Source: Dyella amyloliquefaciens (GTDB lineage Bacteria > Pseudomonadota > Gammaproteobacteria > Xanthomonadales > Rhodanobacteraceae). From it: a stretch of 64,000 nt of DNA. The stretch lies in assembly GCF_004296575.1 (NCBI RefSeq), contig NZ_SAYT01000005.1:248001-312000 (forward strand), written 5' to 3'. The stretch's first letter is position 1. Each line of letters begins with the position of its first letter. A program made the translations under genes and the position numbers. Shown here piece by piece: positions 29,701 through 37,907 of this stretch. The notes beneath the pieces are model-generated. The model saw only the letters and a program-made list of their open reading frames with translations. It did not search any database and was not told the DNA's origin.

Positions 29701-30574
29701 CGCCGACGCCGAGAACGAATGGCGCCTGGACGATGCCGATCCGGGCATCAGCCCCAAGCTCAGTTTCGAGCCGGCCGACGACATCGCCGCGCCGTACATC
29801 GCCAAGGGTGCGCGTCCGCGAGTGGCCGTGCTGCGCGAGCAGGGCGTCAACGGCCAGGTGGAGATGGCGGCTGCGTTCACGCGCGCCGGCTTCGACGCGG
29901 TGGACGTCCATATGTCCGACCTCGCCAGTGGCCGTATCAAGCTCGCCGACTTCCGCGGCCTCGCCGCGTGCGGCGGCTTCTCGTATGGCGACGTGCTGGG
30001 CGCGGGTCGTGGCTGGGCCACGTCCATCCTGTACAACGAATACCTGCGCGCCGAATTCAGTGCGTTTTTCGCCGATGCGCAGCGTTTCGCGCTGGGCGTG
30101 TGCAACGGCTGCCAGATGATGAGCCAGTTGAAGGACATCATCCCCGGCGCACAGCACTGGCCGAAGTTCCTGCGCAATGCGTCCGAGCAGTACGAAGCGC
30201 GCGTGGCCACGCTGGAAGTGCTCGATTCGCCGAGCATCTTCTTCAAGGGCATGACCGGCTCGCGCATTCCGGTGGCGGTGGCGCACGGCGAAGGCCGCGT
30301 GAGCTTCCCGTATAGCTGCAGCCCGTCGAAGTCGGGTAGTGCACTGCGCTACGTCGACAACCGCGGCAAGCCGACCGAAGACTACCCGCTCAACCCGAAC
30401 GGCTCGCCCGGCGGCCTCACCGGTTTCACCGCCGCGGATGGTCGCGTGACCATCATGATGCCGCACCCGGAGCGCGTGTTCCGTTCGGTGCAGATGAGCT
30501 GGCATCCGGAGAAGTGGGGCGAGGATTCGCCGTGGATGCGCATGTTCCGCAACGCCCGGGTGTGGTGCGGCTGA
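26714..30574 (+). CDS. purL: Phosphoribosylformylglycinamidine synthase
   Basis: ATP- and glutamine-dependent fourth step of purine synthesis (FGAR to FGAM); cytosolic. The 1286-residue product is the large single-chain form of proteobacteria: N-terminal PurS-like part (1-160), linker, two AIRS-like ATPase halves ([28 protein letters not shown] near 285, [28 protein letters not shown]), and a C-terminal class I glutaminase with nucleophile Cys in [12 protein letters not shown] and HGEGRVSF. Start at 26714 is the first Met consistent with the family; upstream codons come from repeat DNA. No purine riboswitch or PurR box was recognised. Confidence 0.97.
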   Translation: MIALDGQSALSPFRLERLNARLEAIHRGTRVQSSWFIYFIDADRTPEGEQHRRLLEVLEAKDSAPERASLWVVPRLGTISPWSSKATDILHGAGFDVRRVERGVAWQVAGLPAADQPQYDAVMNVLHDAMTQSVLTNLDEATHLFLGGQPGPLVYIELGGDAKAALDKANKELGLALADDEIEYLADRYAELGRDPTDAELFMFAQANSEHCRHKVFNASWTLDGEEQPKSLFAMIKNTHQHSPAHTLSAYKDNAAVVEGYEGNRFFADQDGVWRAHPERVEYAIKVETHNHPTAIAPWPGAATGAGGEIRDEGATGRGAKPKAGLTGFSVSDLRIPGLPRPWEVDRPLPPHMATAFEIMRDGPLGAAAFNNEFGRPALGGYFRTYEHETGEAGVRRGYDKPIMIAGGLANMRAGHVQKRDVQPGNKVIVLGGPAMLIGLGGGAASSVASGTSSQELDFASVQRDNAEMERRAQQVIDSCWARGDKNPIVSVHDVGAGGLSNAIPELLNDAGVGGRIDLARVPCDDPSLSPMQIWSNESQERYVLAIGAADLEEFEGYCARERCPYAVVGEATSERRLIVHDPRTDTTVIDLPMDVLFGKAPRMHRDAKHLKPRVDLVPDLTGISMDEALLRVLRLPTVGSKSFLITIGDRTVGGLNHRDPMVGPWQVPVADAAVTITDFDGYTGEAMAMAERAPVALLNSADAARLAVGEAITNLAAAPIASLSEVRMSANWMAAVNYPGEDAALFDAVKAVGMELCPELDISIPVGKDSLSMQTVWKDGDTTQRTVSPVSLVITGFARVTDVRRTLTPQLRLDRGDSELWLLDLGACRDRLGGSALTQVFNRGGGVPPDLDDAKRLKSLFNLVQEANAGGLLLAYHDRSDGGVIVTLLEMAFAGHCGLEIHLDGWAEAALRALFNEELGAVVQVATANREAFEALLVKHELTGMAYRIGRPKEKLGIKLFHNGETQFKWNWRTLFEAWNQTSHAMQRLRDNPISADAENEWRLDDADPGISPKLSFEPADDIAAPYIAKGARPRVAVLREQGVNGQVEMAAAFTRAGFDAVDVHMSDLASGRIKLADFRGLAACGGFSYGDVLGAGRGWATSILYNEYLRAEFSAFFADAQRFALGVCNGCQMMSQLKDIIPGAQHWPKFLRNASEQYEARVATLEVLDSPSIFFKGMTGSRIPVAVAHGEGRVSFPYSCSPSKSGSALRYVDNRGKPTEDYPLNPNGSPGGLTGFTAADGRVTIMMPHPERVFRSVQMSWHPEKWGEDSPWMRMFRNARVWCG

Positions 30575-30584
30575 TGCCGGATCG

Positions 30585-30617
30585 CCACGCCAGGCCTCTG
30601 CTGCAGGCCTGACGTGG
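30585..30617. promoter_or_regulatory. Hairpin covering the next gene's GTG start
   Basis: CCACGCCAGGCCT (30585-30597) pairs with AGGCCTGACGTGG (30605-30617), 12 of 13 bases. The right arm contains the GTG at 30614 proposed as start of the following gene. It may be the purL terminator or a structure limiting translation initiation; there is no T-run. Confidence 0.5.
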
Positions 30618-31366
30618 CTGCCCACGTGACGCGCCGGTGGGTGCACCTGCTGCCAGCGCTGGCGTGGATGGGCCTGATGGCCCTGCTGCCATGGTGGATG
30701 GGCTTGCCGTTGTGGCTGCTGCTGGTATTGGGCGCGGTGATGTTCCATCACCGCATCGAGCACTACGCCGAACTCAGCCGCCGCGGCTTGCGCTGGGGCC
30801 TGCCCGGTCTGCTGTTCGCGGCGCAACGAGCGCTGGGTGGCGACCTGCTCGCCTGGGGTGTGGCCCTGCTCGGCGCCCTGGCCGGCTACTCGCTGATCGC
30901 GCTGATGGAATCGCTGCTGGATCGACGCGTCACGCACAAGCCTGGCGCAACGGTGACGCCCGAATGGAGTGAGTTGGCAATGGCGCCGGTCGGCCCGCCC
31001 GCCCATATCATCGAACTGGCGCGGGTCAGCTGGAACGAAGCCGCTGGCGAATTCATGGATCCCGAGGGCGACTCCGTGCGGTTCGAGCAGCGTGGCACCG
31101 GGCGCGGACGCTATGTGTTCGCGCAGGGACGCGTGATCGACCGCGCCAGCCCGCACTACTGCTTCGGGCCAAACGATCACTGGTTCGCGGCCCGGCTGCC
31201 GGGCGACCGCGGGGACATCCTGTGGGACCGGCACAACGACCACGTTCATCGGCTCGCCGGCTGGGTGCTCAGCGGCTGGGATGGCGAGCAGCCTTGGTTG
31301 GCACGTGGTGCCGATGGGGTTCCCACCCCGCTGCACGAGGTGCTGGGACGAGGACGCCGGCACTGA
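30614..31366 (+). CDS. Conserved-looking membrane protein of unknown function
   Basis: A 250-residue protein I do not recognise. The N-terminal part has two to three membrane spans (about residues 11-46 and 68-100), and the C-terminal half is soluble, with His, Arg and acidic residues (PHYCFGPNDHWFAARLPGD, RHNDHVHRLAGW). GTG at 30614 is the longest start, but it lies in a hairpin; GTG at 30626 (MTRRWVHLLPALAW) is a good alternative. It follows purL by 39 bp in the same direction and could be co-transcribed. Codon use matches the neighbours, so it is probably real. Confidence 0.75.
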   Translation: MAAHVTRRWVHLLPALAWMGLMALLPWWMGLPLWLLLVLGAVMFHHRIEHYAELSRRGLRWGLPGLLFAAQRALGGDLLAWGVALLGALAGYSLIALMESLLDRRVTHKPGATVTPEWSELAMAPVGPPAHIIELARVSWNEAAGEFMDPEGDSVRFEQRGTGRGRYVFAQGRVIDRASPHYCFGPNDHWFAARLPGDRGDILWDRHNDHVHRLAGWVLSGWDGEQPWLARGADGVPTPLHEVLGRGRRH

Positions 31367-31437
31367 CCCGGTTTGTGTAGACGCCCGATTGCCCTTTCAC
31401 GTTCAGAACACGCTCTGCCTCCAGCATACTTGTCGTA

Positions 31438-32346
31438 GTGAATATCGATACCGCCTCCTCCCTATCCTCCGCGCTGCCGCTCAGCGTGATCGTGGTCGCC
31501 GCCGACAGCGGCCCGACCCTGCGCGACTGTGTGCGACGCGTGCTGGCCTGCGAACTGCCGCTGGAAATGATCCTGGTCGACAATGCCTCGACCGACGGCA
31601 TTCCGCAGGCCATCGCACGCGCGCATGAAAGCGACACGCGCCTGCGCGTGGTTTACAACCATGCGAACCTGGGCTTCGGACCGGCGGTGAATCGTGGTGT
31701 CGCACATGCGCATGGCAAATCCGTGCTGGTGCTCAACCCCGACTGCCTGATCGACAACGCGACGCTGGTTCGCATGCTCGAGGTCCTCACCACGCAGCAG
31801 CGCGTCGGCCTCGTCGGCGCCGTGGTCTGCGATGAGAACGGCCAGCCTGATCCGGCCTCTTATCGCCGCGATCCGCTGCTGAAGCGTTCGTTGAACACCA
31901 TGTTCAACCGCCCCGGCGAAGGCGTGAACATCGAAGGCCCGATCCCACGAGAACTGGTGGAAGCGGAAGCCGTGTCGGGCGCGCTGATGCTGTTGACGCG
32001 CCGCCTGTTCGACTACCTCGCGGGCTTTGATGAAGACTATTTCCTGCACTGCGAAGACCTGGACCTGTGCCGTCGCGTGCGCGACGCCGGCTACAAGGTG
32101 ATGCTCGCCGGCGACGTACGCGTGCTGCACGGCAAGGGCAGCTCGAGCCGGCATCGTCCCGTGTTCGTCAGTCGCCACAAGCATCGCGGCATGTGGCGCT
32201 GGTTCCGCAAGTTCGACCCCGAAGCACGCAAGCCGTGGGTGTCGGCACTGGTATGGCTCGGCATCTGGTCGCATTTCCTGCTGCAGATCCCCGGGCAATG
32301 GCTGCGACTCCTGCAGCGCCGGCTCGCCCGCGGGAGTGGCGCATGA
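31438..32346 (+). CDS. Family 2 glycosyltransferase, rhamnosyltransferase-like
   Basis: A 302-residue cytosolic or membrane-associated GT-A enzyme. Seen: LSVIVVAADSG as first strand, EMILVDNASTDG, NHANLGFGPAVNRG, the nucleotide-sugar motif LNPDCLID (NPDC in place of DxD), GFDEDYFLHCEDLDLCRRVRDAGYKV, and a hydrophobic C-terminal helix. This is the WbbL/RfbN-like group that adds rhamnose or another sugar to surface polysaccharide. The start is GTG at 31438 with a weak ribosome site. Its stop overlaps the DMT exporter start (ATGA), so the two are coupled, although the functional link is unclear. Confidence 0.9.
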   Translation: MNIDTASSLSSALPLSVIVVAADSGPTLRDCVRRVLACELPLEMILVDNASTDGIPQAIARAHESDTRLRVVYNHANLGFGPAVNRGVAHAHGKSVLVLNPDCLIDNATLVRMLEVLTTQQRVGLVGAVVCDENGQPDPASYRRDPLLKRSLNTMFNRPGEGVNIEGPIPRELVEAEAVSGALMLLTRRLFDYLAGFDEDYFLHCEDLDLCRRVRDAGYKVMLAGDVRVLHGKGSSSRHRPVFVSRHKHRGMWRWFRKFDPEARKPWVSALVWLGIWSHFLLQIPGQWLRLLQRRLARGSGA

Positions 32347-33245
32347 GCGCAGCGGAGCAGCGCACCGCCGCACTCGCCACCGTCGGACTGATCTGCGTCA
32401 CCGCCATCTGGGGTTCCACCTTCTTCCTCATCAAGGATCTGGTGGCGCGCATGCCGGTGGCGGATTTCCTCGCCGTGCGTTTCGTGATCGCCGCAGTCGC
32501 GATGGCATTGCTGTTTCATCGTCACTTGATGCGCCTCAGTCGTCGCGAGTGGCTGCAGGGCATCGGACTGGGTGCCGTCTACGGCATCGCCCAGTTGCTG
32601 CAGACGTCTGGCCTGGAACACACCTCGGCAAGCATCAGCGGTTTCGTCACGGGCATGTATGTGGTGTTTACGCCGTTGCTCGGCACCGTGCTGTTGCGCC
32701 AGCGCTTGCCATCGATCACCTGGATCGCCGTGCTGCTGTCGGTGGGCGGCCTCGGCCTGCTCGCCTTGCACGGTTTCAGCGTTGGCTACGGCGTGTGGTT
32801 GACCCTCATCTCGGCTGCGCTATACGGCCTGCATATCGTGGGACTGGGCGCCTGGTCGCGACCGGGCAGCGCGTTTGCGCTGTCCACCGTGCAGATGCTG
32901 GTGATCGCATTCGTCTGCCTGCTCGCCACCCTGCCCACCGGTCCGACCTTGCCGCCTGATGGCGGCGCGTGGGCGGCGGTGGTGTATATGGCGCTGGCTG
33001 CCGGTGCGGGTGCGATGCTGGTGCAGACATGGGCGCAGGCACATCTGTCATCGACGCGCGCGGCCATCGTGATGACGATGGAGCCGGTGTTTGCGGCGGG
33101 CTTTGCCGTGACCTTCGGACACGATGCACTCACCTGGCGCATGGTGATCGGCGGCTCGCTGGTGTTGGCGGCGATGTATCTGGTGGAGCTGGTGCCGCGT
33201 GGGAGTGCCGTGGTGCAGGCAGAGGGTTTGCATCACGAGGTGTAG
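32343..33245 (+). CDS. DMT/EamA family transporter
   Basis: A 300-residue inner-membrane protein with ten spans and two EamA repeats (about 10-140 and 150-285). Seen: TVGLICVTAIWGSTFFLIKDLV at the start and SSTRAAIVMTMEPVFAAGFAVTFG in the second half, both typical of drug/metabolite exporters. Substrate unknown. The ATG at 32343 overlaps the glycosyltransferase stop by 4 bp. A longer frame reaching back to 32067 is out of frame inside the glycosyltransferase gene and is rejected. The repeat island begins 30 bp after the stop. Confidence 0.9.
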   Translation: MSAAEQRTAALATVGLICVTAIWGSTFFLIKDLVARMPVADFLAVRFVIAAVAMALLFHRHLMRLSRREWLQGIGLGAVYGIAQLLQTSGLEHTSASISGFVTGMYVVFTPLLGTVLLRQRLPSITWIAVLLSVGGLGLLALHGFSVGYGVWLTLISAALYGLHIVGLGAWSRPGSAFALSTVQMLVIAFVCLLATLPTGPTLPPDGGAWAAVVYMALAAGAGAMLVQTWAQAHLSSTRAAIVMTMEPVFAAGFAVTFGHDALTWRMVIGGSLVLAAMYLVELVPRGSAVVQAEGLHHEV

Positions 33246-33275
33246 TTAACCTGGCGCTGCGTGGCCGGCGCCCTT

Positions 33276-34638
33276 GTAGGAGCGCACCCAGTGCGCGACC
33301 GCCTTTCGCCACGGTCCTTCCTATCCGTCACTCCTGCTAAGGCAGGAGTCCAGTGACTTTCGTCTTTGATCTGACATTGTCGCCGACGGGCTCGCCTGCC
33401 GCGGGCTTCCGAGCCACTCGCGATCCCCGTTCGCCGCGATACTACCTACCCGTCACTCCTGCGAAGGCAGGAGTCCAGTGACTTTCGCCTTGGATCTGGC
33501 GTTGTCGCCAGCGGGTTCGCCTGCCGCGGGCTTCCGAGCCGCTCGCGATCCCCGTTCGCCGCGATACTACCTACCCGTCACTCCTGCGAAGGCAGGAGTC
33601 CAGTGACTTTCGCCTTTGATCTGGCGTTGTCGCCGACGGGCTCGCCTGCCGCGGGCTTCCGGACCGCTGCCGCGGCCCGGGTCACTTTCTCTTGCTTGCC
33701 CAAGAGAAAGTAACCAAAGAGAACGGCACCCCGCATGGCGCTGGCAGGGCTGCGCCCAGCCAGTCCGTGAGGGGCGGCCGGGCTTTTCGACCGGGCTCCT
33801 GCCCGGACGAAAAGTGCCCGACATCCGTGTCGGGCACCCCTGCGGGGCCTATTCGTCCACCCCTCACCGCCACACAGGGGAGGTTTACAGGCTCGTGCCG
33901 CTGCGCGGCACATCGTGATGGGCAAAGAAGTAGCAGTGTGTATTCGCTGTCTTTGACATCAAACGGTTAGGGCACCTATCCACAGGCTTCGCCCATGGGC
34001 TTCCACACGGGCTGTGGAAAACATTGGTGTGTGCTGCCCGATGTTTGTTTGCGGGTCGCGCACTCACACTGTCCTCGGCTCAGCTTTGAGTTTGGCCTTT
34101 GCTTTTGGCTTTTGACCTTTGCGACCGGGGCGCAAGGCGGTCGCGCACTGGGTGCGCTCCTACAGAGAGAAGCCCGCTCTTCGCTTTGGCTCATGATCTC
34201 CCCTCCCCTATGTCGCGGCGGGCGGGTGGAGGAACAGCCCGAAGGGTGGCCGGCAGGACGCCGGCCAGTTTGTCGTCAGGGCAGGAGGCCCTGTCGACAA
34301 ACCCCGTAACCCGCCCGCGGACCTTCCGGGCGATAGCCCGGAAGGCGCGGCATCGGGGTGGCCTTTCTCTTGGTTACTTCTCTTTGGCCATGCAAAGAGA
34401 AGTGACCCGCTGCCCGGCAGGGCAGCGGAAGCCCGCGGCAGGCGAGCCCGGTCACGACGGTACCCAGAAGAGCGAAAGTCACTGGATGCCTCGCTGCGCT
34501 CGCCCCTTCGGGGCCGCCCTACGGGCGTTCTGCGCGCTACGCGCTTGTCCAGCCTGCGGCTGTTGATAAGCGCCTCGCGGGAATGACGGATAGGAGAGGC
34601 GGTGGCGAAAGGCGGTCGCGCACAGGGTGCGCTCCTAC
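33276..34638. repeat. Nested palindromic repeat island
   Basis: No gene in 1.36 kb. The ends are ~55-bp imperfect inverted repeats: GTAGGAGCGCACCCAGTGCG then ACCGCCTTTCGCCAC and CCTATCCGTCA at 33276-33331, mirrored at 34586-34638. Inside the left end are 2.7 tandem units of 125 bp (33326-33660), then element D (about 33661-33880). After a spacer with another REP copy (34141-34163), element E (about 34205-34410) lies in the opposite orientation, followed by a single inverted copy of the 125-bp unit's right part (34410-34490). The island separates a DMT exporter from dsbC. Confidence 0.85.
33326..33660 (+). repeat. 125-bp tandem repeat, about 2.7 copies
   Basis: Units start at 33326, 33451 and 33576 with CGTCACTCCTGC. 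Each begins with a hairpin (ACTCCTGC-GAAG-GCAGGAGT, GCTAA variant in the first) followed by CCAGTGACTTTCGCC and later CTCGCCTGCCGCGGGCTTCC. Units differ at a few positions. The third is cut short by element D. The hairpin resembles the widespread ATTCCC...GGGAAT-type repeat. Confidence 0.9.
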
Positions 34639-34701
34639 AGTGGGAGGAGAGGAAGAAGCGTGGGCTCTCGGCGTGGGCTCTCGGCGTGCGCAACCGCGCC
34701 C

Positions 34702-35445
34702 TCAGCTCCCCTTGCTGAGCTTCTCCAGCATCTGCGCAGGCGTCATGTAGCCACCCAGCATCGTGCCGTCTTCGCCAATCACGGCAGGCGTCCCGTTCAC
34801 GCCAAGCTTCACGCCCAACTCGAACTCGTCCTTGACCGGATTCGGGCAATTGGTTGCCTTCGGCGCCTTGCCCAGCTTCGCTGCGGTGAAGGCCGCCTTG
34901 CGATCGGCGGAGCACCACACCGACACCATCTCGTTGTAGGTCTTCGTCGTGCGGCCCGCCTCGTCGACCACGCCCTCGCGCGGCCACGCCACGTACTCGA
35001 TCGCGATGCCGGCCTTGTTGTAGTCGGCAATGTGTTCATGCAGCTGGCGGCAGTAGGCGCAATTGACGTCGGTGAACACGGTGACGCGATAGCGCGGCTT
35101 GGCAGGCGAGAACACGATGCGATCGGCTTCCGGCACCTTGGCCAGCTCGGCCTTGCGGAAGTCGGCCCAACCATCGAGGTTGCGCTTGTTGGCGAGGTCG
35201 ATCGCGTCGCCGTTCAACATGTACTTGCCGTCGTTGCTCACGTAGACCAACTGGCCCGAGGCGATTACCTCGTAGAAGCCCGGGAACGGTGCCGGCCTCA
35301 CCGAATCAATATTCACCTTCGGCGCGAACGACAGCACGGCCTTGCGCACGGTGCTTTCGGGACCGGCCGCGGTGCCATCGGGAGCGGCACAGGCGCTGAG
35401 CGCGAAACCGCTGACGCACAACGCCAGCAACCATTGCTTGAACAT
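34702..35445 (-). CDS. dsbC: Thiol:disulfide interchange protein DsbC-like
   Basis: Periplasmic disulfide isomerase of the DsbC/DsbG type, 247 residues. Signal sequence with a lipobox-like LSAC at residues 16-19, so it may be lipid-anchored, unlike E. coli DsbC. N-terminal dimerisation domain (about 30-95, FYEVIASGQLVYVSNDGKYMLNGDAIDL), then the thioredoxin-fold domain with active site CAYC in FTDVNCAYCRQLH and cis-Pro in VNGTPAVIGEDG. A second Cys pair (VWCSADR...ATNCPNP) is conserved in DsbC. It follows xerD by 108 bp in the same direction, as in E. coli xerD-dsbC-recJ, but recJ is absent and the repeat island comes next. Confidence 0.93.
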   Translation of the reverse strand: MFKQWLLALCVSGFALSACAAPDGTAAGPESTVRKAVLSFAPKVNIDSVRPAPFPGFYEVIASGQLVYVSNDGKYMLNGDAIDLANKRNLDGWADFRKAELAKVPEADRIVFSPAKPRYRVTVFTDVNCAYCRQLHEHIADYNKAGIAIEYVAWPREGVVDEAGRTTKTYNEMVSVWCSADRKAAFTAAKLGKAPKATNCPNPVKDEFELGVKLGVNGTPAVIGEDGTMLGGYMTPAQMLEKLSKGS

Positions 35446-35553
35446 CGTCTACCTCATGAATCGGCATTTCCGGCGGGCGGAAACACAGGGAAGCTGCATT
35501 CTCGCACAGCCGGATGAACCGGGCTGTTGGCGGATTGGCACACCCGGCGCGTC

Positions 35554-36465
35554 TCAGCCGCGCGGATGGTGCTGCGCGTGCAGGCGCTTGAGGCCCTCCT
35601 TCGCCACCAGCGTGTAGATCTGGGTGGTGCTGAGGGCGCTGTGGCCCAGCAGCATCTGCAGGGCGCGCAGGTCGGCGCCGTGGTTGAGCAGGTGGGTGGC
35701 GAAGGAGTGGCGCAGCACGTGGGGCGAGATGCGCTTGGGCACGATCCCGACCGTCGAGGCATGGCGTTTCACCAGGGTCCAGAACATCTGCCGCGTCATG
35801 CCCTCGCCGCGATTGCTGAGGAACAAGGCCCGTGGCTGGCGCCCCTTGGCCAGGATCGGGCGCGCGGTCGCCAGATAAGCCTCGATGCGCTCGGCGGCCA
35901 CCTCGCCGATCGGCACCAGGCGGTCCTTGCCGCCCTTGCCGGTAACGCGCACCACGCCCTGGCGCAGATTCAGCGCACTCAGCGGCAGCTCCACCAGCTC
36001 GGAGACACGCAAGCCCGAGGCGTACATCAACTCCAGCATGGCGCGGTCGCGCAGGCCCAGGGTAGTGGTGACATCCGGTGCGTCCAGCAGGCCCTCGATC
36101 TCGCGCTCGGCCAGCGCCTTGGGCAGGCTGCGGGGGGTCTTGGGACGCTCGATCAGCAAGGTGGGATCGTCGAAGCCCGGTTCGATACGCGCGAGATGGG
36201 CGTAATAGCGGCGGAAAGCCGACTGCCGCCGCGCCAGCGAGCGCACCGCCACCGGCTGGCTGCCATGGTAGGCGGACAGATGCTGGCGCCGAGCGCTGTG
36301 CAGAGCGAGGCCTTGCGTACCCAGCCAGCGCGCGAGCGACTCCAGGTCGCGACGGTAGGCTTCGAGCGTGCGCTCGGCCAGGCCATCCTCCGACCACACG
36401 CGCTCGATGAACGCATCGATGCTGATGCGGTCCGCTTCGGCGATACTTGGTGATTCCTGATGCAT
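35554..36465 (-). CDS. xerD: Tyrosine site-specific recombinase XerD
   Basis: Resolves chromosome dimers at dif together with XerC at the division septum. The 303-residue product has the N-terminal SAM-like core-binding domain (IDAFIERVWSEDGLAERTLEAYRRDL) and the catalytic domain with the full set: Arg in SGLRVSEL, Lys in GKGGKDRLVP, HVLRHSFATHLL (His-x-x-Arg), His in LLGHSAL, and nucleophile Tyr in TTQIYTLV. XerD rather than XerC is chosen for the neighbouring dsbC. Start at 36465 (MHQESPS) aligns with the family; a frame to 36552 overlaps the divergent RDD gene start. Confidence 0.95.
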   Translation of the reverse strand: MHQESPSIAEADRISIDAFIERVWSEDGLAERTLEAYRRDLESLARWLGTQGLALHSARRQHLSAYHGSQPVAVRSLARRQSAFRRYYAHLARIEPGFDDPTLLIERPKTPRSLPKALAEREIEGLLDAPDVTTTLGLRDRAMLELMYASGLRVSELVELPLSALNLRQGVVRVTGKGGKDRLVPIGEVAAERIEAYLATARPILAKGRQPRALFLSNRGEGMTRQMFWTLVKRHASTVGIVPKRISPHVLRHSFATHLLNHGADLRALQMLLGHSALSTTQIYTLVAKEGLKRLHAQHHPRG

Positions 36466-36529
36466 GGACGCGATGCTCGCCGCCGGCCACGTCGGGTGCA
36501 AGCGATCCCTCCTACCGGCAGCCCGTTCG

Positions 36530-37039
36530 ATGACGTCCATCACCGCTTCCAACCCCGCGACCTGTCCGCTGTGGCGCCGCCTGACCGCGCTGGTCTACGA
36601 CCTGCTTGCCGTCGTCGCGATCGTGATGGTGGTGGGTTACGTCTGCCAGCGGATCACCGGGGGCACCCTGATCAGCACCGAAGGCCACCCGCAGATCGCC
36701 TGGTGGTACCAGCCACTGCAGGCGCTGGTGGTATCGGGCTATTTCGTTGCGTCCTGGATGCGCGGCGGCCAGACGCTCGGCATGCGCCCCTGGCGTATCC
36801 GCGTCACCACTGCCAACGGTGGTCCCCTGACGCTGGGACAGGCGCTGATCCGGCTGGCCGCCGCAGCACTGCCGCTGCTGTTGCTCGGGCTCGCACCGTG
36901 GATCGGTACACGCGGTGCGTTGTGGGCGGTGGTCATCGCATGGGCGGTCTGGTTTGGCGTGGCGGCGTTCGACTCGCGCCGCCGAGCTGTCCACGATGTG
37001 ATCGCGCGCACGGAATTGCACACGCGAACTTCACGTTGA
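36530..37039 (+). CDS. RDD family membrane protein
   Basis: A 169-residue protein with three to four membrane spans and the RDD hallmarks: WRRLTALVYDLL (Arg and Asp in the first span), GQTLGMRPWRIRV after the second, and RRRAVHDVIARTEL at the C-terminus. The family is linked to ion/solute exchange in some bacteria, but the role here is unknown. Start at 36530 is the Met nearest the first span. Divergent from xerD with a 64-bp gap that must hold both promoters. The methyltransferase follows 10 bp later, so they are probably co-transcribed. Confidence 0.88.
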   Translation: MTSITASNPATCPLWRRLTALVYDLLAVVAIVMVVGYVCQRITGGTLISTEGHPQIAWWYQPLQALVVSGYFVASWMRGGQTLGMRPWRIRVTTANGGPLTLGQALIRLAAAALPLLLLGLAPWIGTRGALWAVVIAWAVWFGVAAFDSRRRAVHDVIARTELHTRTSR

Positions 37040-37049
37040 CGTCAGCCTC

Positions 37050-37811
37050 ATGCGCCACACTGCGCGCATGCCCAGCCTCGCCCTTCCCCGACGGACCGCT
37101 GCAGAAGTCCGCCGTATCAACGAAGATTTTTACGAGTCGCTGTGGGCGGGCTCCCGTCTGGTCGAGCCCAGCCGTTTCAACACCTGGCCGATCGTTCGCG
37201 ATCTCGCGATGGCGCTGCCGCGTCGGCTGGAAGTGGCACCGGGGTTGCGTCCCCGCCTCCCTTTGGACGGCACCTATTTCGTCGACATGAGCCCTGCCGC
37301 CACAAAGGGCTTGCGTGCCCACGGCGCCACCGCACTGCGCGGATCCCTGAGCTCGTTGCCGTGTCCCACCGCAGGATTCGACCTGATCTGCGCCCTGGAC
37401 ATCCTCGAACACCTGCCCGATGACGAACGTGCACTGCAGGAGCTTACGCGCGTCGCCGCTCCGGACGCGCGCATGCTGCTTTCGGTGCCGCTGCATATGG
37501 ACGCATGGACCGATTTCGATGATTTCGTGGGCCATGCCCGCCGCTACGAACCCACCACGCTGGTGCGTCGCCTGGCCGCTCACGGCTGGACCATCGAGCG
37601 GAGCGCGGTCTATGGCATGCAAGCCAGCTCCTCGCGACTGCTGGCCCTCGGCCAGTGGTACCTCACGCACCACCGTGAGCGCGCCTTGTGGTGGTACAAC
37701 CATGTGCTGATGCCGCTGGGCGTGCGCCTGCAGAAACCACTGCAGTGGCGATCCGGCCTGGGTTCGACCGAGGGCGTGGACGAACTGGTATTACTCTGCC
37801 GCCGGACGTAA
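37050..37811 (+). CDS. Class I SAM-dependent methyltransferase
   Basis: A 253-residue protein with a methyltransferase_11-like core. Motif I is degenerate (YFVDMSPAATKGL), but the later motifs are clear: FDLICALDILEHLPDDERALQELTRVAAPDARMLLSVPLHM region, and FVGHARRYEPTTLVRRLAAHGW, which is the 'GHxRRY' block seen in methyltransferases next to glycan or lipid genes. The C-terminus has an amphipathic or membrane-associated stretch (YNHVLMPLGVRLQ). Substrate unknown. ATG at 37050 or 37068; both fit. Confidence 0.85.
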   Translation: MRHTARMPSLALPRRTAAEVRRINEDFYESLWAGSRLVEPSRFNTWPIVRDLAMALPRRLEVAPGLRPRLPLDGTYFVDMSPAATKGLRAHGATALRGSLSSLPCPTAGFDLICALDILEHLPDDERALQELTRVAAPDARMLLSVPLHMDAWTDFDDFVGHARRYEPTTLVRRLAAHGWTIERSAVYGMQASSSRLLALGQWYLTHHRERALWWYNHVLMPLGVRLQKPLQWRSGLGSTEGVDELVLLCRRT

Positions 37812-37907
37812 GCGGCTGATTCAGCAAGCCTGAGACGATGCGGCGGCGCAGCACGGCTTGCCCAAACCGGTTAAGATGCGGCATTCCGTCGCTTCCGGTT
37901 CCACCGC

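Noticed and set aside
33326-33660. CRISPR array
   Set aside because: Units are 125 bp with near-identical full length and no unique spacers; no cas genes are nearby.
33975-34025. Replication-origin-like pair of DnaA boxes (CTATCCACA at 33976 and TGTGGAAAA at 34015)
   Set aside because: Each differs from the TTATCCACA consensus, there are only two, there is no AT-rich unwinding region, and no dnaA/dnaN neighbourhood.
36464-37290. Overlapping rightward frame of 276 codons in the RDD region
   Set aside because: It is a frame shadow of the RDD and methyltransferase genes, which have clear motifs in other frames.
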